The notes: generated by a model not told the origin, from the letters alone. Positions 1 to 9,175 are shown, numbered from the stretch's first letter. The stretch: 64,000 bases of DNA from Algoriphagus sp. A40 (GCF_002002735.1 NZ_MUNY01000028.1:18824-82823), one strand, 5' to 3'. Numbers and translations: made by a program.

Positions 1-2175
1 CGGCTTGATCATCGCGTTGAGACGACCGGCCTTTTCCCGGTTGTTTTCCTTTTCGATGGGCTGGAGATATTGCTTCTTGAAGAGCGCTTGATTTCCCAGC
101 AGTCCCGGATTGACAAAGTTCATCTGTGACCAAAGATCCATGGTGCTGTTTTCCACCGGAGTACCGGTCAGGATCAGACGTCGTTTGCTTTTCAGCTTGT
201 TGACGGCCACGGCGATGTTGGACGTCGGATTTTTGATGGCCTGGGATTCGTCCAGGATCACGTAGTTGAAGTAGAAATCCTTCAGGACATCAATGTCCAG
301 TCTCACGATCCCATAGGAGGTGAGCACGATGTCGTACCCTCGGAATTTCCAAGGATCTTTCAGTCTTGAGGTACCGGAGTAAACCAGAATTTTGATCTCT
401 GGGGTGAATTTTTTAGCTTCCAATTCCCAGTTGTAAAGCAGGGAAGTAGGCATCACCAGCAGGGAAGTGAAGCCCGGATTTTCTTCTTTTTCATGGGCCA
501 AAAGTGCCAAAGCTTGCACGGTTTTTCCCAGACCCATGTCATCGGCAAGGCAACCTCCAAACTGGTATTCATTCAGGAATCTAAGCCAGTTGTATCCCGC
601 ATGCTGGTAAGGCCGAAGGGTCCCTTCAAAACTTCCAGGCAATTCATAATCGTCAATTGCATCGAAGTTTCTCAAACGCTCCAGTTTGAGACTGAGGTTA
701 AGCCTGATAAGTTCACCATTTTGAAGCTCTCTGGCAAATGCCAGGTGGTGTTTGCGCAGGACCAATTCCTCTGTTGACCGCTCTTCGATGAAATTAAACA
801 GTTCAGAATAGTTGACAAACCAGGATGCAGGGATTACGGCAATCTCCCCATTTGGGAGCTCAAATTCCGTTTTCCCCTGGATGATCAATTTGCGGATTTT
901 GGCAAAAGGCACCAGATAGACTCCAAATTTGATCAGGGCTTTGACATCAAACCAGTCGATGTTTTCATTGACCTCAATGGTAATTTGGGCTTTTCCGATA
1001 TGGAATGTTTTACCGCTGAGACTGCCTCTCTGGACGATTTTGATTTTATGTTCCTCCAGGTAATCTTCATTGTTGCCCAACCATTCGAAGGCTTTGGTTT
1101 TGGGCAAGGCAAATTTTCCATGGGTGAAAATCATCTGTTTTTTCTTCAGATAAGTTTCAAATTTCTTCTCAACCAATGGAGTCCGGACGGTTTTCCAAAA
1201 GGTGAATTCCCCGTTGTTTTCCTCAAACCTGCAGGAATTGCCACTGTTTTCACCATCATTTGACAATATGCCAAAATCAAAATCACCGTATTTGTACCTC
1301 AATTCGAATACAATGATGTCCTCGGTTATATTTTCAATTTCACTTCCAAAAAGGTCCTCTTTGGTACCGCCGGGAAGCTCACTGAATGCCAACAAAGCCT
1401 GTGGGGTACCCTGCTCCGTGTGGATTTCAAAACCTTTGGCCTCGACTTCAAACTGTGTGATCAAACTGGTGACAAACTTTCTATAGTATTCCAGTTCGAA
1501 TTTCCGCTCGACCATGATCCTACTCTTTGTGAGAAAGGGCTGAAGTTTTTTGCCATCTATTCCTTTTTCAAAATGAAATAGCTGCTGATTCACGATCAGC
1601 CAAGCCGGATCTTTACAGATGAGGTATCCGCCTTTGTGTTGCCAGTCAAGTGGTTTTCCTCTGAATTTTACTTTAGGGTAGTATTGAGTGTTGTATTCTC
1701 CTTTTTCAAAATGAAAAATGACCGTAGCCCTTTCGGCATTGACTTGGATTTCTTTCCAGGTAGGATTGCCGTCTGTAGCCATTTCAAACAGTCGTTTTCC
1801 TATCAACAAGGGAAGAATTTTGGCCCGTTTGATTTCCAGGTTTTTAAACAACAGCTCCTGAATTGTCTTGTCTTCGGTTTTTGGATCAAAAATTTTAATT
1901 AAAAATTCTTTGGGACGGATATTCCCCTTTTTCATATAGGGCTTTACGACTACCTCAGGCTGCATGGAATCCATCAGCTTGATCAGTTCGTAGTCAGCCT
2001 TGTCCAGGCCAGCATTAAACTCTATAGCGTTGGCCGAACTGATGTTTTGATACGCCAATGAGAGCCGGCCTTTTTCATCCAGTTGAATCACAAAAGACTC
2101 AAATAGCAGCCCTAAAGATTCATGGCTGAAAATGGAATATACTATTTGAAAAGGCCGGTCGGAATTAACTATCAT
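1..2175 (-). CDS. SNF2-family ATPase, C-terminus beyond window
   Basis: Probable SNF2/Rad54-type ATPase that would move along duplex DNA. The frame opens with ATG at 2175 and stays open for 725 codons to the left edge, so the second RecA-like lobe lies outside. Walker A (ADDMGLGKT) is encoded near 521-550, the Walker B variant DESQ near 243-258, and motif III (TGTPVEN) near 140-165. The first roughly 530 residues show no motif I can name; long N-terminal extensions are usual in bacterial SNF2 proteins. I saw no SWIM-type zinc finger. It is transcribed away from lspA-ileS and looks monocistronic at its 5' end. The family is well supported, but the cellular role is not inferable. Confidence 0.9.
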   Translation of the reverse strand, partial: MIVNSDRPFQIVYSIFSHESLGLLFESFVIQLDEKGRLSLAYQNISSANAIEFNAGLDKADYELIKLMDSMQPEVVVKPYMKKGNIRPKEFLIKIFDPKTEDKTIQELLFKNLEIKRAKILPLLIGKRLFEMATDGNPTWKEIQVNAERATVIFHFEKGEYNTQYYPKVKFRGKPLDWQHKGGYLICKDPAWLIVNQQLFHFEKGIDGKKLQPFLTKSRIMVERKFELEYYRKFVTSLITQFEVEAKGFEIHTEQGTPQALLAFSELPGGTKEDLFGSEIENITEDIIVFELRYKYGDFDFGILSNDGENSGNSCRFEENNGEFTFWKTVRTPLVEKKFETYLKKKQMIFTHGKFALPKTKAFEWLGNNEDYLEEHKIKIVQRGSLSGKTFHIGKAQITIEVNENIDWFDVKALIKFGVYLVPFAKIRKLIIQGKTEFELPNGEIAVIPASWFVNYSELFNFIEERSTEELVLRKHHLAFARELQNGELIRLNLSLKLERLRNFDAIDDYELPGSFEGTLRPYQHAGYNWLRFLNEYQFGGCLADDMGLGKTVQALALLAHEKEENPGFTSLLVMPTSLLYNWELEAKKFTPEIKILVYSGTSRLKDPWKFRGYDIVLTSYGIVRLDIDVLKDFYFNYVILDESQAIKNPTSNIAVAVNKLKSKRRLILTGTPVENSTMDLWSQMNFVNPGLLGNQALFKKQYLQPIEKENNREKAGRLNAMIKP

Positions 2176-2329
2176 CGTTAGTTATATACTATATATAGCT
2201 CAAGAATATATTTTCCGGTGCTATACTTTTAAAGGTTAGGGTTGGGACAAGGATATATAAGTTGAAAATTACTCAAAATGGCATTTCAATTTGGAATAGC
2301 CTGAGGATTTTTTAAAAAAAGCGACAAAA

Positions 2330-2357
2330 AAACCCGGATTTTAAATAATCCGGGTTT
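2330..2357 (-). terminator. Terminator downstream of lspA
   Basis: An 11-bp stem (2330-2340 with 2347-2357) encloses a 6-base loop. It is followed on the minus strand by a T run (the A run at 2326-2332 on the plus strand). It sits 22 bases past the lspA stop, as expected for the end of the ileS-lspA transcript. Confidence 0.8.
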
Positions 2358-2379
2358 AGAATTGGACTTTATCCGATTC

Positions 2380-3000
2380 TCAGGAAAGAGTTGTGGGTTC
2401 CTCGACCGGAATTTCTGCTTTTTTATCCGGGAAAAAGCGGTTTTGGAAAACTAAAATTATGGCTACCCCAATGAATATCGAGGCGTCTGCCACGTTGAAA
2501 ATCGGCCAAAGTGCAGTGTACCCGCCTCCGAAAAGAGGAATCCAATCGGGGATATAGCCTTCCCAAATATCAAAGTAAAACATGTCTACTACCTGACCGT
2601 GAAACCAAGGAGTGGGTGCATTGTAAGGTGCATTGTCCAGCCAAACTCCGTAGAATACCGAGTCCACCAAATTGCCTATAGCTCCCCCGAGAATCATGGC
2701 AATACAAAGGATATAAACCGGATGATTTTTCTTGTCAATGATATGAGTAAGGTAAAAACCAATCCCTACCATTGCCACCAAACGGAAGGAGGTCAGAATC
2801 ATTTTTCCATACTCTGAACCCAATTCCATCCCAAAAGCCATTCCCGGATTGGTGGTGTAGTGGAGTTTAAACCAATCCCCGAAAATTGGAATCTGGCCAG
2901 GGGTGCCGAAGTCCATCTGAAAATGAACCAGCATTTTCACTACCTGGTCTAAGGCAATTACCAAAAAGGCAATCCCAAAATATTTGATATACTTATTCAT
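2380..3000 (-). CDS. lspA: Lipoprotein signal peptidase (signal peptidase II)
   Basis: Inner-membrane aspartyl protease that cleaves prolipoprotein signal peptides ahead of the lipid-modified cysteine. The two catalytic aspartates lie in GGAIGNLVDS (about residue 113) and FNVADAS (about residue 172), in a protein with four hydrophobic segments. At 206 aa it is longer than the roughly 165 aa of E. coli LspA because of an insert between the last two membrane segments, which is typical of Bacteroidota as far as I know. ATG 3000 is preferred; an in-frame TTG at 3009 would add three residues. It lies 11 bases after the ileS stop, so it is probably cotranscribed. The window's many lipoproteins are its expected substrates. 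Confidence 0.95.
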   Translation of the reverse strand: MNKYIKYFGIAFLVIALDQVVKMLVHFQMDFGTPGQIPIFGDWFKLHYTTNPGMAFGMELGSEYGKMILTSFRLVAMVGIGFYLTHIIDKKNHPVYILCIAMILGGAIGNLVDSVFYGVWLDNAPYNAPTPWFHGQVVDMFYFDIWEGYIPDWIPLFGGGYTALWPIFNVADASIFIGVAIILVFQNRFFPDKKAEIPVEEPTTLS

Positions 3001-3011
3001 CTGTTGCAAGC

Positions 3012-6000
3012 TTAGGCCTTTTCTACTTTTACGGCCAATTCAAAATCATCCATATCCAATACAGTTCCGTCAGTAATAGAGCTCAGACTCAGCGTCAAGG
3101 CCTGGGTCTCAGACTGAATGTATTGACCAAAGGCGGACACGGCAGCTTTTGCCAGTTCATTGTCTTCGGACACAATGATGTTGATTTTATCCTGTACTTC
3201 CAATCCCATGTCTTTTCTGAGATTCTGGATTCGGTTAACCAAGTCTCGGGCTACCCCTTCCTGCTTCAATTCGTCCGTCAAGGTGACATCCAGAGCCACA
3301 GTTACCCCCTGATCGGAAGCCACGGACCAGCCTGGAATATCCTGGGAGGTGATCAGGACTTCTTCCAAAAGCAAGTCTAGTGTTTCCCCTTCTACCAGTA
3401 CCGGGATTTTACCATCTCGTTCAATCTGTGCGATCTCCTCTTGTTTCCAAGAATTGATAGCAGCAACCACGAAGCGCATCTTTGGGCCAAGTTTTTTACC
3501 CAAAACAGGCAAGTTTGGTTTCACATTTTTCACCAAAATCCCGGATGCATCATCCAGAAATTCGATGGATTTGATGTTTACTTCTGATTTGATCAGTTCC
3601 TCGACATGCTCGATCTGTGCTTTGGTTTTGGCCGAAAGAACAGGAATCAGGATGCGTTGCAAAGGCTGGCGAACCTTCAGTTTTTCTTTCTTTCTCAGCG
3701 AGTGGACCAAGGAGGAAATGTTCTGAGCCAAATCCATGCTTTGCTCCAATTCAGTATTGATCAAAGCCGATTCGGCAGCCACCCAGTCAGTCAGGTGAAC
3801 GGATTCTTTTCCGTTTTCGGCAGACTCATTCAGGTTTTTGTACATCCAGTCGGCATAGAAAGGAGCAAATGAAGACATCAATTGTGTCAGAGAAAGCAAG
3901 CACTCGTACAAAGTTTCATATGCAGCCTGTTTATCGGGATTCATTTCCCCTCTCCAGAAGCGTTTTCTTGCCAATCGTACATACCAGTTGGACAGCTGGT
4001 CAACCGTGAAATTCATGATTGCTCGCGTAGCCTTGGTGGCATCGTAATTATCCATTGCTCCCTCTACTTCAGCGATTAGGGACTGAAGTTTGGAAATAAT
4101 CCACTGGTCTAGTTCTGCTCTTTGACTCACCGGCACCGCTTTGGATTTGTCATAGACGAAAGCATCCAAGTTGGCGTATAGCGCAAAGAAATTATAGGTG
4201 TTTTGAAGTGTACCGAAAAAGCGTCTCTGCACTTCGGTCACACCGTCCAGGTTGAATTTCAGGTTGTCCCAAGGGTTGGCATTGCTGAGCATATACCAGC
4301 GCAGCGCGTCCGGCCCGTATTCCTTCAAGGTTTTGAAAGGGTCAACAGCATTGCCCAAACGCTTGGACATTTTATTGCCGTTTTTGTCCAGGACAAGACC
4401 ATTTGCTATTACATTCTTGAACGCCACGCTGTCAAACAGCATCACGGCAATCGCGTGAAGCGTAAAGAACCATCCACGGGTCTGATCCACGCCTTCGGCG
4501 ATGTAATCTGCCGGATAGTTGGCTTTGAAAATGTCCTGATTTTCGAAAGGAAAATGCCACTGGGCATAAGGCATGGCTCCTGAGTCAAACCAAACGTCGA
4601 TCAGGTCCGGCTCGCGGAACATCTTTTCGCCTTTGTCAGAAACCAAAACGATATCATCCACATAAGGCCTGTGAAGATCCAGTTCTTTTCCTTCATAAGG
4701 AGATTTTTCCATAAATCCGGAAGCGATGGACTTCTCCATTTCGGCATTCAGTTCGGCGATGGAGCCGATGCACTTTTCTTCCATTCCGTCAGAGGTTCTC
4801 CAGATCGGCAGCGGCGTCCCCCAAAAGCGGGAGCGGCTGAGGTTCCAGTCCACGAGATTTTCAAGCCAATTGCCGAATCGGCCTGTGCCGGTAGCTTCCG
4901 GTTTCCAGTTGATGGTCTTGTTCAGCTCGACCATCCGGTCTTTGAATGCAGTGGTTTTGATAAACCAACTTTCCAATGGATAGTAAAGCACCGGCTTGTC
5001 AGTTCTCCAGCAGTGCGGATAGGTGTGCTCGTATTTTTCGACCTTGAAGGCCTTGTTTTCATTTTTCAGGATGATCGAGATGATCACATCGGTGTTTTTG
5101 TAATCCGCTGCGTTTTCATCGTCCTCGGTGTAGTTTTTTACATAGAAGTCATCCACTCCATACGTCTTGTGAGCAGTGATAGCATGCTCCTTCATCTTTG
5201 CAGCCAGGTATTCTCCGACCACGGGCAGGAATTTACCCCGCTTGTCCACTACGGGAATGTCATTTCCCAATTCATCTTTGACAAAGACGCCGGGCACCTT
5301 GTTTTGCACCAAAGTTCTAAAGTCATCCGCACCAAAAGCCTTCGCCAAGTGCACGATTCCTGTACCGTCCTCGGTAGTGACATAATCTCCTGATACGACA
5401 GTGAAAGCTGGATTTGGCAAGGCCAATTCCGCGATTGGGAACAATTGCTCGTATTCCCAGCCCAGCATGGATTTGCCTTTGAACTCTTCGATTACTTCGA
5501 AAGGGATCAACTTGTCTCCGGCATTATAATCTTCCAGCTTCAGTTCAGCAGCCTTTGGATTAAACAAAGACGACATTCTGGCTTTAGCCAAAATCACCGA
5601 AACAGGTTCATAGGTATAAGGATTGAAAGTCTTCACTTTCACATAATCCAGATTTTCCCCGATTGCCAAAGCCGAGTTGGATGGCAAGGTCCAAGGCGTG
5701 GTCGTCCAGGCCAGGATGTAGGTATTTTCGGCACCTTTTAGTTTAAACTGGGCAGTAATCGAGGTATCCTTGACATCTTTGTAAGTGCCAGGTTGGTTCA
5801 GTTCGTGTGAACTCAAACCTGTCCCTGCAGCCGGCGAATAGGGCTGGATCGTGTAGCCTTTATAGAGCAAGTCTTTGTCATAGAGCTTCTTCAACAGACT
5901 CCAAAGGGACTCGATATAGTTAGGTTCAAAGGTGATATAGGGATCATCCAGATCGACCCAATAGCCGATTTTCTCAGTCAGGTCGTCCCATTCTCCCTTG

Positions 6001-6392
6001 AATCGCATGACGGTTTCCCGGCACTTGCGGTTATATTCTTCGACGGTGATTTTCTTGCCGATATCTTCCTTGGTGATGCCGAGTTCCTTTTCCACCTGCA
6101 GTTCAACAGGCAATCCATGGGTGTCCCATCCGCCTTTGCGCTTCACTTGGAAACCCTTCAGGGTCTTGTATCGGCAGAAGATGTCCTTCAGCGTACGAGC
6201 CATCACGTGGTGAATACCCGGAGTGCCATTTGCCGAAGGTGGACCCTCGAAAAAGGTGAAGGTTTCCGCGCCGTCACGGTTGGCAACTGACTTTTCGAAA
6301 ATCTGATTTTCTTTCCAATATTGAAGGACTGACTCTCCGATATTCGGATAATCGACCTGCTTAAATTCCTGATACGTTTTCACAATTGTCAT
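3012..6392 (-). CDS. ileS: Isoleucyl-tRNA synthetase, eukaryote-like IleRS2 type
   Basis: Charges tRNA-Ile and edits valine in the cytoplasm. Rossmann-core signatures are ANGTPGIHH (HIGH region, residues 54-62) and KMSKRLGN (674-681). The CP1 editing domain lies between them, with the TTTPWTLPSN block at about 230-239, and an anticodon-binding domain follows. The 1126 aa length and the lack of a C-terminal CxxC...CxxC zinc module fit the type 2 form rather than the E. coli-like type 1. The HIGH tetrapeptide reads GIHH (G59, H61, H62), a swap of the first and third positions. It is first in an ileS-lspA operon. The family call is certain; the antibiotic consequence of the motif is inference. 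Confidence 0.97.
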   Translation of the reverse strand: MTIVKTYQEFKQVDYPNIGESVLQYWKENQIFEKSVANRDGAETFTFFEGPPSANGTPGIHHVMARTLKDIFCRYKTLKGFQVKRKGGWDTHGLPVELQVEKELGITKEDIGKKITVEEYNRKCRETVMRFKGEWDDLTEKIGYWVDLDDPYITFEPNYIESLWSLLKKLYDKDLLYKGYTIQPYSPAAGTGLSSHELNQPGTYKDVKDTSITAQFKLKGAENTYILAWTTTPWTLPSNSALAIGENLDYVKVKTFNPYTYEPVSVILAKARMSSLFNPKAAELKLEDYNAGDKLIPFEVIEEFKGKSMLGWEYEQLFPIAELALPNPAFTVVSGDYVTTEDGTGIVHLAKAFGADDFRTLVQNKVPGVFVKDELGNDIPVVDKRGKFLPVVGEYLAAKMKEHAITAHKTYGVDDFYVKNYTEDDENAADYKNTDVIISIILKNENKAFKVEKYEHTYPHCWRTDKPVLYYPLESWFIKTTAFKDRMVELNKTINWKPEATGTGRFGNWLENLVDWNLSRSRFWGTPLPIWRTSDGMEEKCIGSIAELNAEMEKSIASGFMEKSPYEGKELDLHRPYVDDIVLVSDKGEKMFREPDLIDVWFDSGAMPYAQWHFPFENQDIFKANYPADYIAEGVDQTRGWFFTLHAIAVMLFDSVAFKNVIANGLVLDKNGNKMSKRLGNAVDPFKTLKEYGPDALRWYMLSNANPWDNLKFNLDGVTEVQRRFFGTLQNTYNFFALYANLDAFVYDKSKAVPVSQRAELDQWIISKLQSLIAEVEGAMDNYDATKATRAIMNFTVDQLSNWYVRLARKRFWRGEMNPDKQAAYETLYECLLSLTQLMSSFAPFYADWMYKNLNESAENGKESVHLTDWVAAESALINTELEQSMDLAQNISSLVHSLRKKEKLKVRQPLQRILIPVLSAKTKAQIEHVEELIKSEVNIKSIEFLDDASGILVKNVKPNLPVLGKKLGPKMRFVVAAINSWKQEEIAQIERDGKIPVLVEGETLDLLLEEVLITSQDIPGWSVASDQGVTVALDVTLTDELKQEGVARDLVNRIQNLRKDMGLEVQDKINIIVSEDNELAKAAVSAFGQYIQSETQALTLSLSSITDGTVLDMDDFELAVKVEKA

Positions 6393-6421
6393 TCTGGTGA
6401 ATTGGGAGTTGGGGAAGATTT

Positions 6422-6540
6422 GGGCGTGCCCCGCCTTGCAAAAAGGCGGGTCGGGCTATCCACTGTATTCCCTTCCCCGGTTACCACCGGAGGAAGGGAA
6501 TGCCGCTTTTATCCCTCACGCGGGCCATCCCGCTCAAAAC
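6422..6540. repeat. Structured intergenic element with three hairpins
   Basis: Directly upstream of ileS lie three strong stems: an 8-bp stem (6430-6437 with 6443-6450), a long stem of 10 bp plus an inner 4 bp (6467-6476 with 6492-6501, inner 6477-6480 with 6487-6490), and a 5-bp stem (6520-6524 with 6529-6533). Single-stranded blocks between them read TCGGGCTATCC and GCCGCTTTTATCCCTCACG. From memory, similar blocks with variable hairpin arms occur between genes in other Bacteroidota, so this may be a dispersed structured repeat. It has no coding potential. Confidence 0.55.
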
Positions 6541-6630
6541 AAGCCACAAAGATAGAAGAATTGGGCTTTTCGGGGAGATGGAAATTGGAAATAGGGAAAA
6601 AGCTTAAGTTTTGGATCAAGCGGAGGTTGC

Positions 6631-6850
6631 AAAAGCAGGCCTGAAAGGCCGATTTATCCTAACCAAGTCTGATAGGGCTGGGTTTTGCCGGCCACTCGAT
6701 CTCCACCAGGCCTGAAAGGCCGATTTCCAAACTCAAAAATCATGAACAAAATCGGTCTTTCATACCTCTTGTCCTTTGCATGTGTCCTACCTTTTCCCGG
6801 AGCTCAACCGCTCCGGGCTGCTATAAATCAGGCATTCAGCCTGGGTAGTT
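6631..6850. repeat. Composite palindromic intergenic repeat
   Basis: The 20-base unit CAGGCCTGAAAGGCCGATTT occurs twice, at 6636-6655 and 6707-6726, and each copy contains the small palindrome GGCCTgaaAGGCC. Downstream lie a stem CCCGGAGC/GCTCCGGG (6796-6803 with 6810-6817) and a smaller stem CAGGC/GCCTG (6829-6833 with 6839-6843). I see no credible coding sequence in 6393-7078. This part looks like a REP-type or decayed repeat cluster. Confidence 0.5.
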
Positions 6851-6983
6851 CCCACCTCCCCACCTCGGCATATACTGCTACCTTTCGTCTTTGAGATTCC
6901 ATTGACGCTGGGTGGTCAAACTTCTCAGAACACTTGCTCCCTCCGTTTACCAAATCTCTAATTAGTTGAAGATCAACTGGCCT

Positions 6984-6991
6984 TATTTTTG
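6984..6991 (+). promoter_or_regulatory. Candidate -7 box (TATTTTTG)
   Basis: TATTTTTG matches the Bacteroidota consensus TAnnTTTG, with a TTG 16 bases upstream (6965-6967). It would give the 58-aa protein gene at 7079 a leader of roughly 80 bases. It is a motif match only. Confidence 0.3.
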
Positions 6992-7078
6992 CCCAAAATA
7001 TTTGGCTTTTGTATGGAACCAATTTGTACAGATATGCTATTTTAACCACTCAATCACCACTAACACCAAAGAACTTTT

Positions 7079-7255
7079 ATGACCGAACAACAAAAACAAG
7101 CACTTGAGCAAGCCATAGACGCTTTGAAAGGCAAACTGACCGGAGATATGTTTGCTGACATGGAGACCCGGGATGAAATTCACAACCTGGAAATGCAGCT
7201 GAAAGGTGTGAAACCTATGGATTCACATTTCGACTGCATCGGCTGCGGAAGCTAA
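7079..7255 (+). CDS. Small CxxC protein, 58 aa
   Basis: A short charged, probably helical protein (MTEQQKQALEQAIDALK...) ends in FDCIGCGS, giving a C-terminal CxxC that could bind metal or act in thiol chemistry. It has no signal peptide. The start ATG is at 7079. The frame ends 12 bases before the TTG start of the pseudouridine synthase, so the two are probably cotranscribed. The codon pattern and the acidic-to-CxxC layout look genuine. I believe similar short proteins occur in related bacteria, but I cannot name the family or its function. Confidence 0.65.
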   Translation: MTEQQKQALEQAIDALKGKLTGDMFADMETRDEIHNLEMQLKGVKPMDSHFDCIGCGS

Positions 7256-7267
7256 ATCTTTAGCGAA

Positions 7268-7903
7268 TTGGCCAGCTATTTTATTATTTACAAACCCTTT
7301 GGGGTTTTGACACAATTTTCTGGAGAGGGGCCTACATTGGCCTCTCTCGGTGCTTTTCCCCGGGAGGTATATCCGGTAGGGCGACTGGACAAAGATAGCG
7401 AAGGCCTTCTCCTCATTACTGATGATAAGTGGCTCAACCACCATCTCCTCAATCCAAGATTTGGTCATCAACGGACCTACTATGTCCAATTGGAGGGAAT
7501 TCCCACTCCAGAAGCTTTGAAGCAGCTTCAAGCCGGTGTGGTGATCAATGTGGATGGGAAGGATTACAAAACCAAACCCTCAATTGCCAAAATCCTGGAT
7601 CCGGTACCCCAGTTGCCGGACAGAAATCCACCGATTCGGTTTCGGGCTTCCATCCCGGATACTTGGATTTCCCTGACTTTGATCGAAGGGAAAAACAGAC
7701 AAGTACGAAAAATGACAGCAGCAGTTGGATTTCCGACACTTCGTTTGGTCCGGTTTTCAATGGAGAAAATCAACATTGCGGGGATGCAGCCGGGTGAAAT
7801 TCTGGAGTTGGATGAAAAGACGGTCTATCATCAGCTGGGCTTGACTGGATTTGCCAAAGCAGCGACTTCACCAAATAGTGGAAAAGGAAACCGTCGTTCT
7901 TAA
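7268..7903 (+). CDS. rluE: RluE-like 23S rRNA pseudouridine synthase
   Basis: Isomerises uridine to pseudouridine in 23S rRNA; E. coli RluE modifies U2457. The catalytic motif GRLDKDSEGLLLIT holds the nucleophilic aspartate at about residue 41, and the RsuA/RluB/E/F-type NRQVRKMTAAVG block follows near residue 148. The S4 domain found in RsuA and RluB is absent, as in RluE. The only usable start after the preceding in-frame stop is TTG 7268, which places the conserved YKPFG near residue 8. A basic tail (SGKGNRRS) ends the protein. The subfamily assignment is less sure than the enzyme class. Confidence 0.85.
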   Translation: MASYFIIYKPFGVLTQFSGEGPTLASLGAFPREVYPVGRLDKDSEGLLLITDDKWLNHHLLNPRFGHQRTYYVQLEGIPTPEALKQLQAGVVINVDGKDYKTKPSIAKILDPVPQLPDRNPPIRFRASIPDTWISLTLIEGKNRQVRKMTAAVGFPTLRLVRFSMEKINIAGMQPGEILELDEKTVYHQLGLTGFAKAATSPNSGKGNRRS

Positions 7904-8021
7904 ATTTTCCTAAAAACCTCCGTCCCCCGCTTGATTTCCGCTTGTACCATTTAAAATTGTTGGTTGGTACAAATTCCCCTAATTTAGCCTCGCCATTTCA
8001 GGCATCTAATACTTGTAGTTC

Positions 8022-8993
8022 ATGCATCAGGATAAAATCGCCGAAGTAATTCAGGAAGTCAAAAAAGTAGTCGTCGGTCAGGACAAAATGGTCAACCGAT
8101 TGTTGATCGGACTTTTTACCAACGGACACATTCTCCTCGAAGGGGTGCCAGGTTTGGCTAAAACGCTCACAGTAAATACACTCGCCAAGGTACTTCATCT
8201 GGATTTCAAGAGGATTCAGTTTACTCCCGATTTGTTGCCATCGGATCTAATCGGTACGATGATTTACAATCAGCAAACCGCAAGCTTTGAGGTAAAAAAA
8301 GGCCCGATCTTTTCCAATGTGATTTTGGCGGATGAGGTGAACCGCTCCCCTGCAAAAGTTCAGTCCGCTTTGCTCGAAGCGATGCAGGAAAAGCAGGTCA
8401 CCATCGGAGAGACTACTTTTACTCTTGACAGGCCATTCTTGGTTTTGGCCACTCAAAACCCGGTGGATCAAGAGGGAACCTATCCCCTGCCTGAAGCCCA
8501 AGTGGATAGATTCATGATGAAAGTCCATATCGACTATCCCAGCAAATCTGACGAAATGGAAGTCATGCGGCGCATGTCCAACATGCAGTACACTTCCGAA
8601 GTACGACCGATACTTACCAAGCAGGATATTTTTGACATCCGAAACGAAATCAATGCAGTCAACATCGCCGAGCCTTTGGAACATTACATCATTGAATTGG
8701 TGTTTGCGACGAGATTCCCTGCGCAGTACGGCCTAAAGGACGAAGCGAAATACATCATGTTTGGGGTTTCTCCACGTGCCAGCATCAATTTGAACCTGGC
8801 AGCAAAAGCGGTTGCATTTATGGATGGACGGGATTATGTATTGCCCGAAGACATCAAAGAAATCGCCGAAGACGTGTTAAATCACAGGATTTTGCTCAAT
8901 TACGAGGCAGAAGCTGATAATGTGAGCACCAGAAGTCTGGTGAAAACACTCCTTGAAAAAGTGCCGATCAATAAGGCCGTAACATTGAAATAA
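8022..8993 (+). CDS. MoxR-family AAA+ ATPase
   Basis: A cytoplasmic AAA+ chaperone-like ATPase of the MoxR class, whose members usually assist maturation of von Willebrand factor A-domain partners. Walker A is GVPGLAKT (about residues 46-53) and Walker B is ILADEVNRSP (about 105-114), followed by sensor 1 (LATQNPVDQEGTYPLPEAQ) and an ATPase lid. The 323 aa length is normal. Bacteroidota moxR genes often lie next to DUF58 or vWA-domain genes, but none is present here: a terminator follows at once and unrelated genes flank it. Partners must be encoded elsewhere. Confidence 0.93.
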   Translation: MHQDKIAEVIQEVKKVVVGQDKMVNRLLIGLFTNGHILLEGVPGLAKTLTVNTLAKVLHLDFKRIQFTPDLLPSDLIGTMIYNQQTASFEVKKGPIFSNVILADEVNRSPAKVQSALLEAMQEKQVTIGETTFTLDRPFLVLATQNPVDQEGTYPLPEAQVDRFMMKVHIDYPSKSDEMEVMRRMSNMQYTSEVRPILTKQDIFDIRNEINAVNIAEPLEHYIIELVFATRFPAQYGLKDEAKYIMFGVSPRASINLNLAAKAVAFMDGRDYVLPEDIKEIAEDVLNHRILLNYEAEADNVSTRSLVKTLLEKVPINKAVTLK

Positions 8994-9011
8994 CATTAAA
9001 TCAAGCTTAGC

Positions 9012-9042
9012 AAGGCTTTCCGGCAGGAAAGCCTTTTTTTTT
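9012..9042 (+). terminator. Terminator after the moxR-like gene
   Basis: A perfect 10-bp stem AAGGCTTTCC/GGAAAGCCTT (9012-9021 with 9026-9035) with loop GGCA runs into a T tract at 9034-9042. It lies 18 bases past the stop. Confidence 0.93.
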
Positions 9043-9175
9043 GTCTCTGCTGTTAATTCAGTATTAAATTCTGTCTGGATTTTTAAACAAAGCATAAACA
9101 GTAAAATTCTCTTGTGGGGAAAATTGAGGTCAGCTTTGCATCATCAAAATGCAAAACCATAATTCTACCTATAAA

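Noticed and set aside
4671..5393. A 240-codon open frame on the plus strand inside ileS
   Set aside because: It lies wholly antisense to a certain gene and has no recognisable motif; long antisense frames are common in such sequence.
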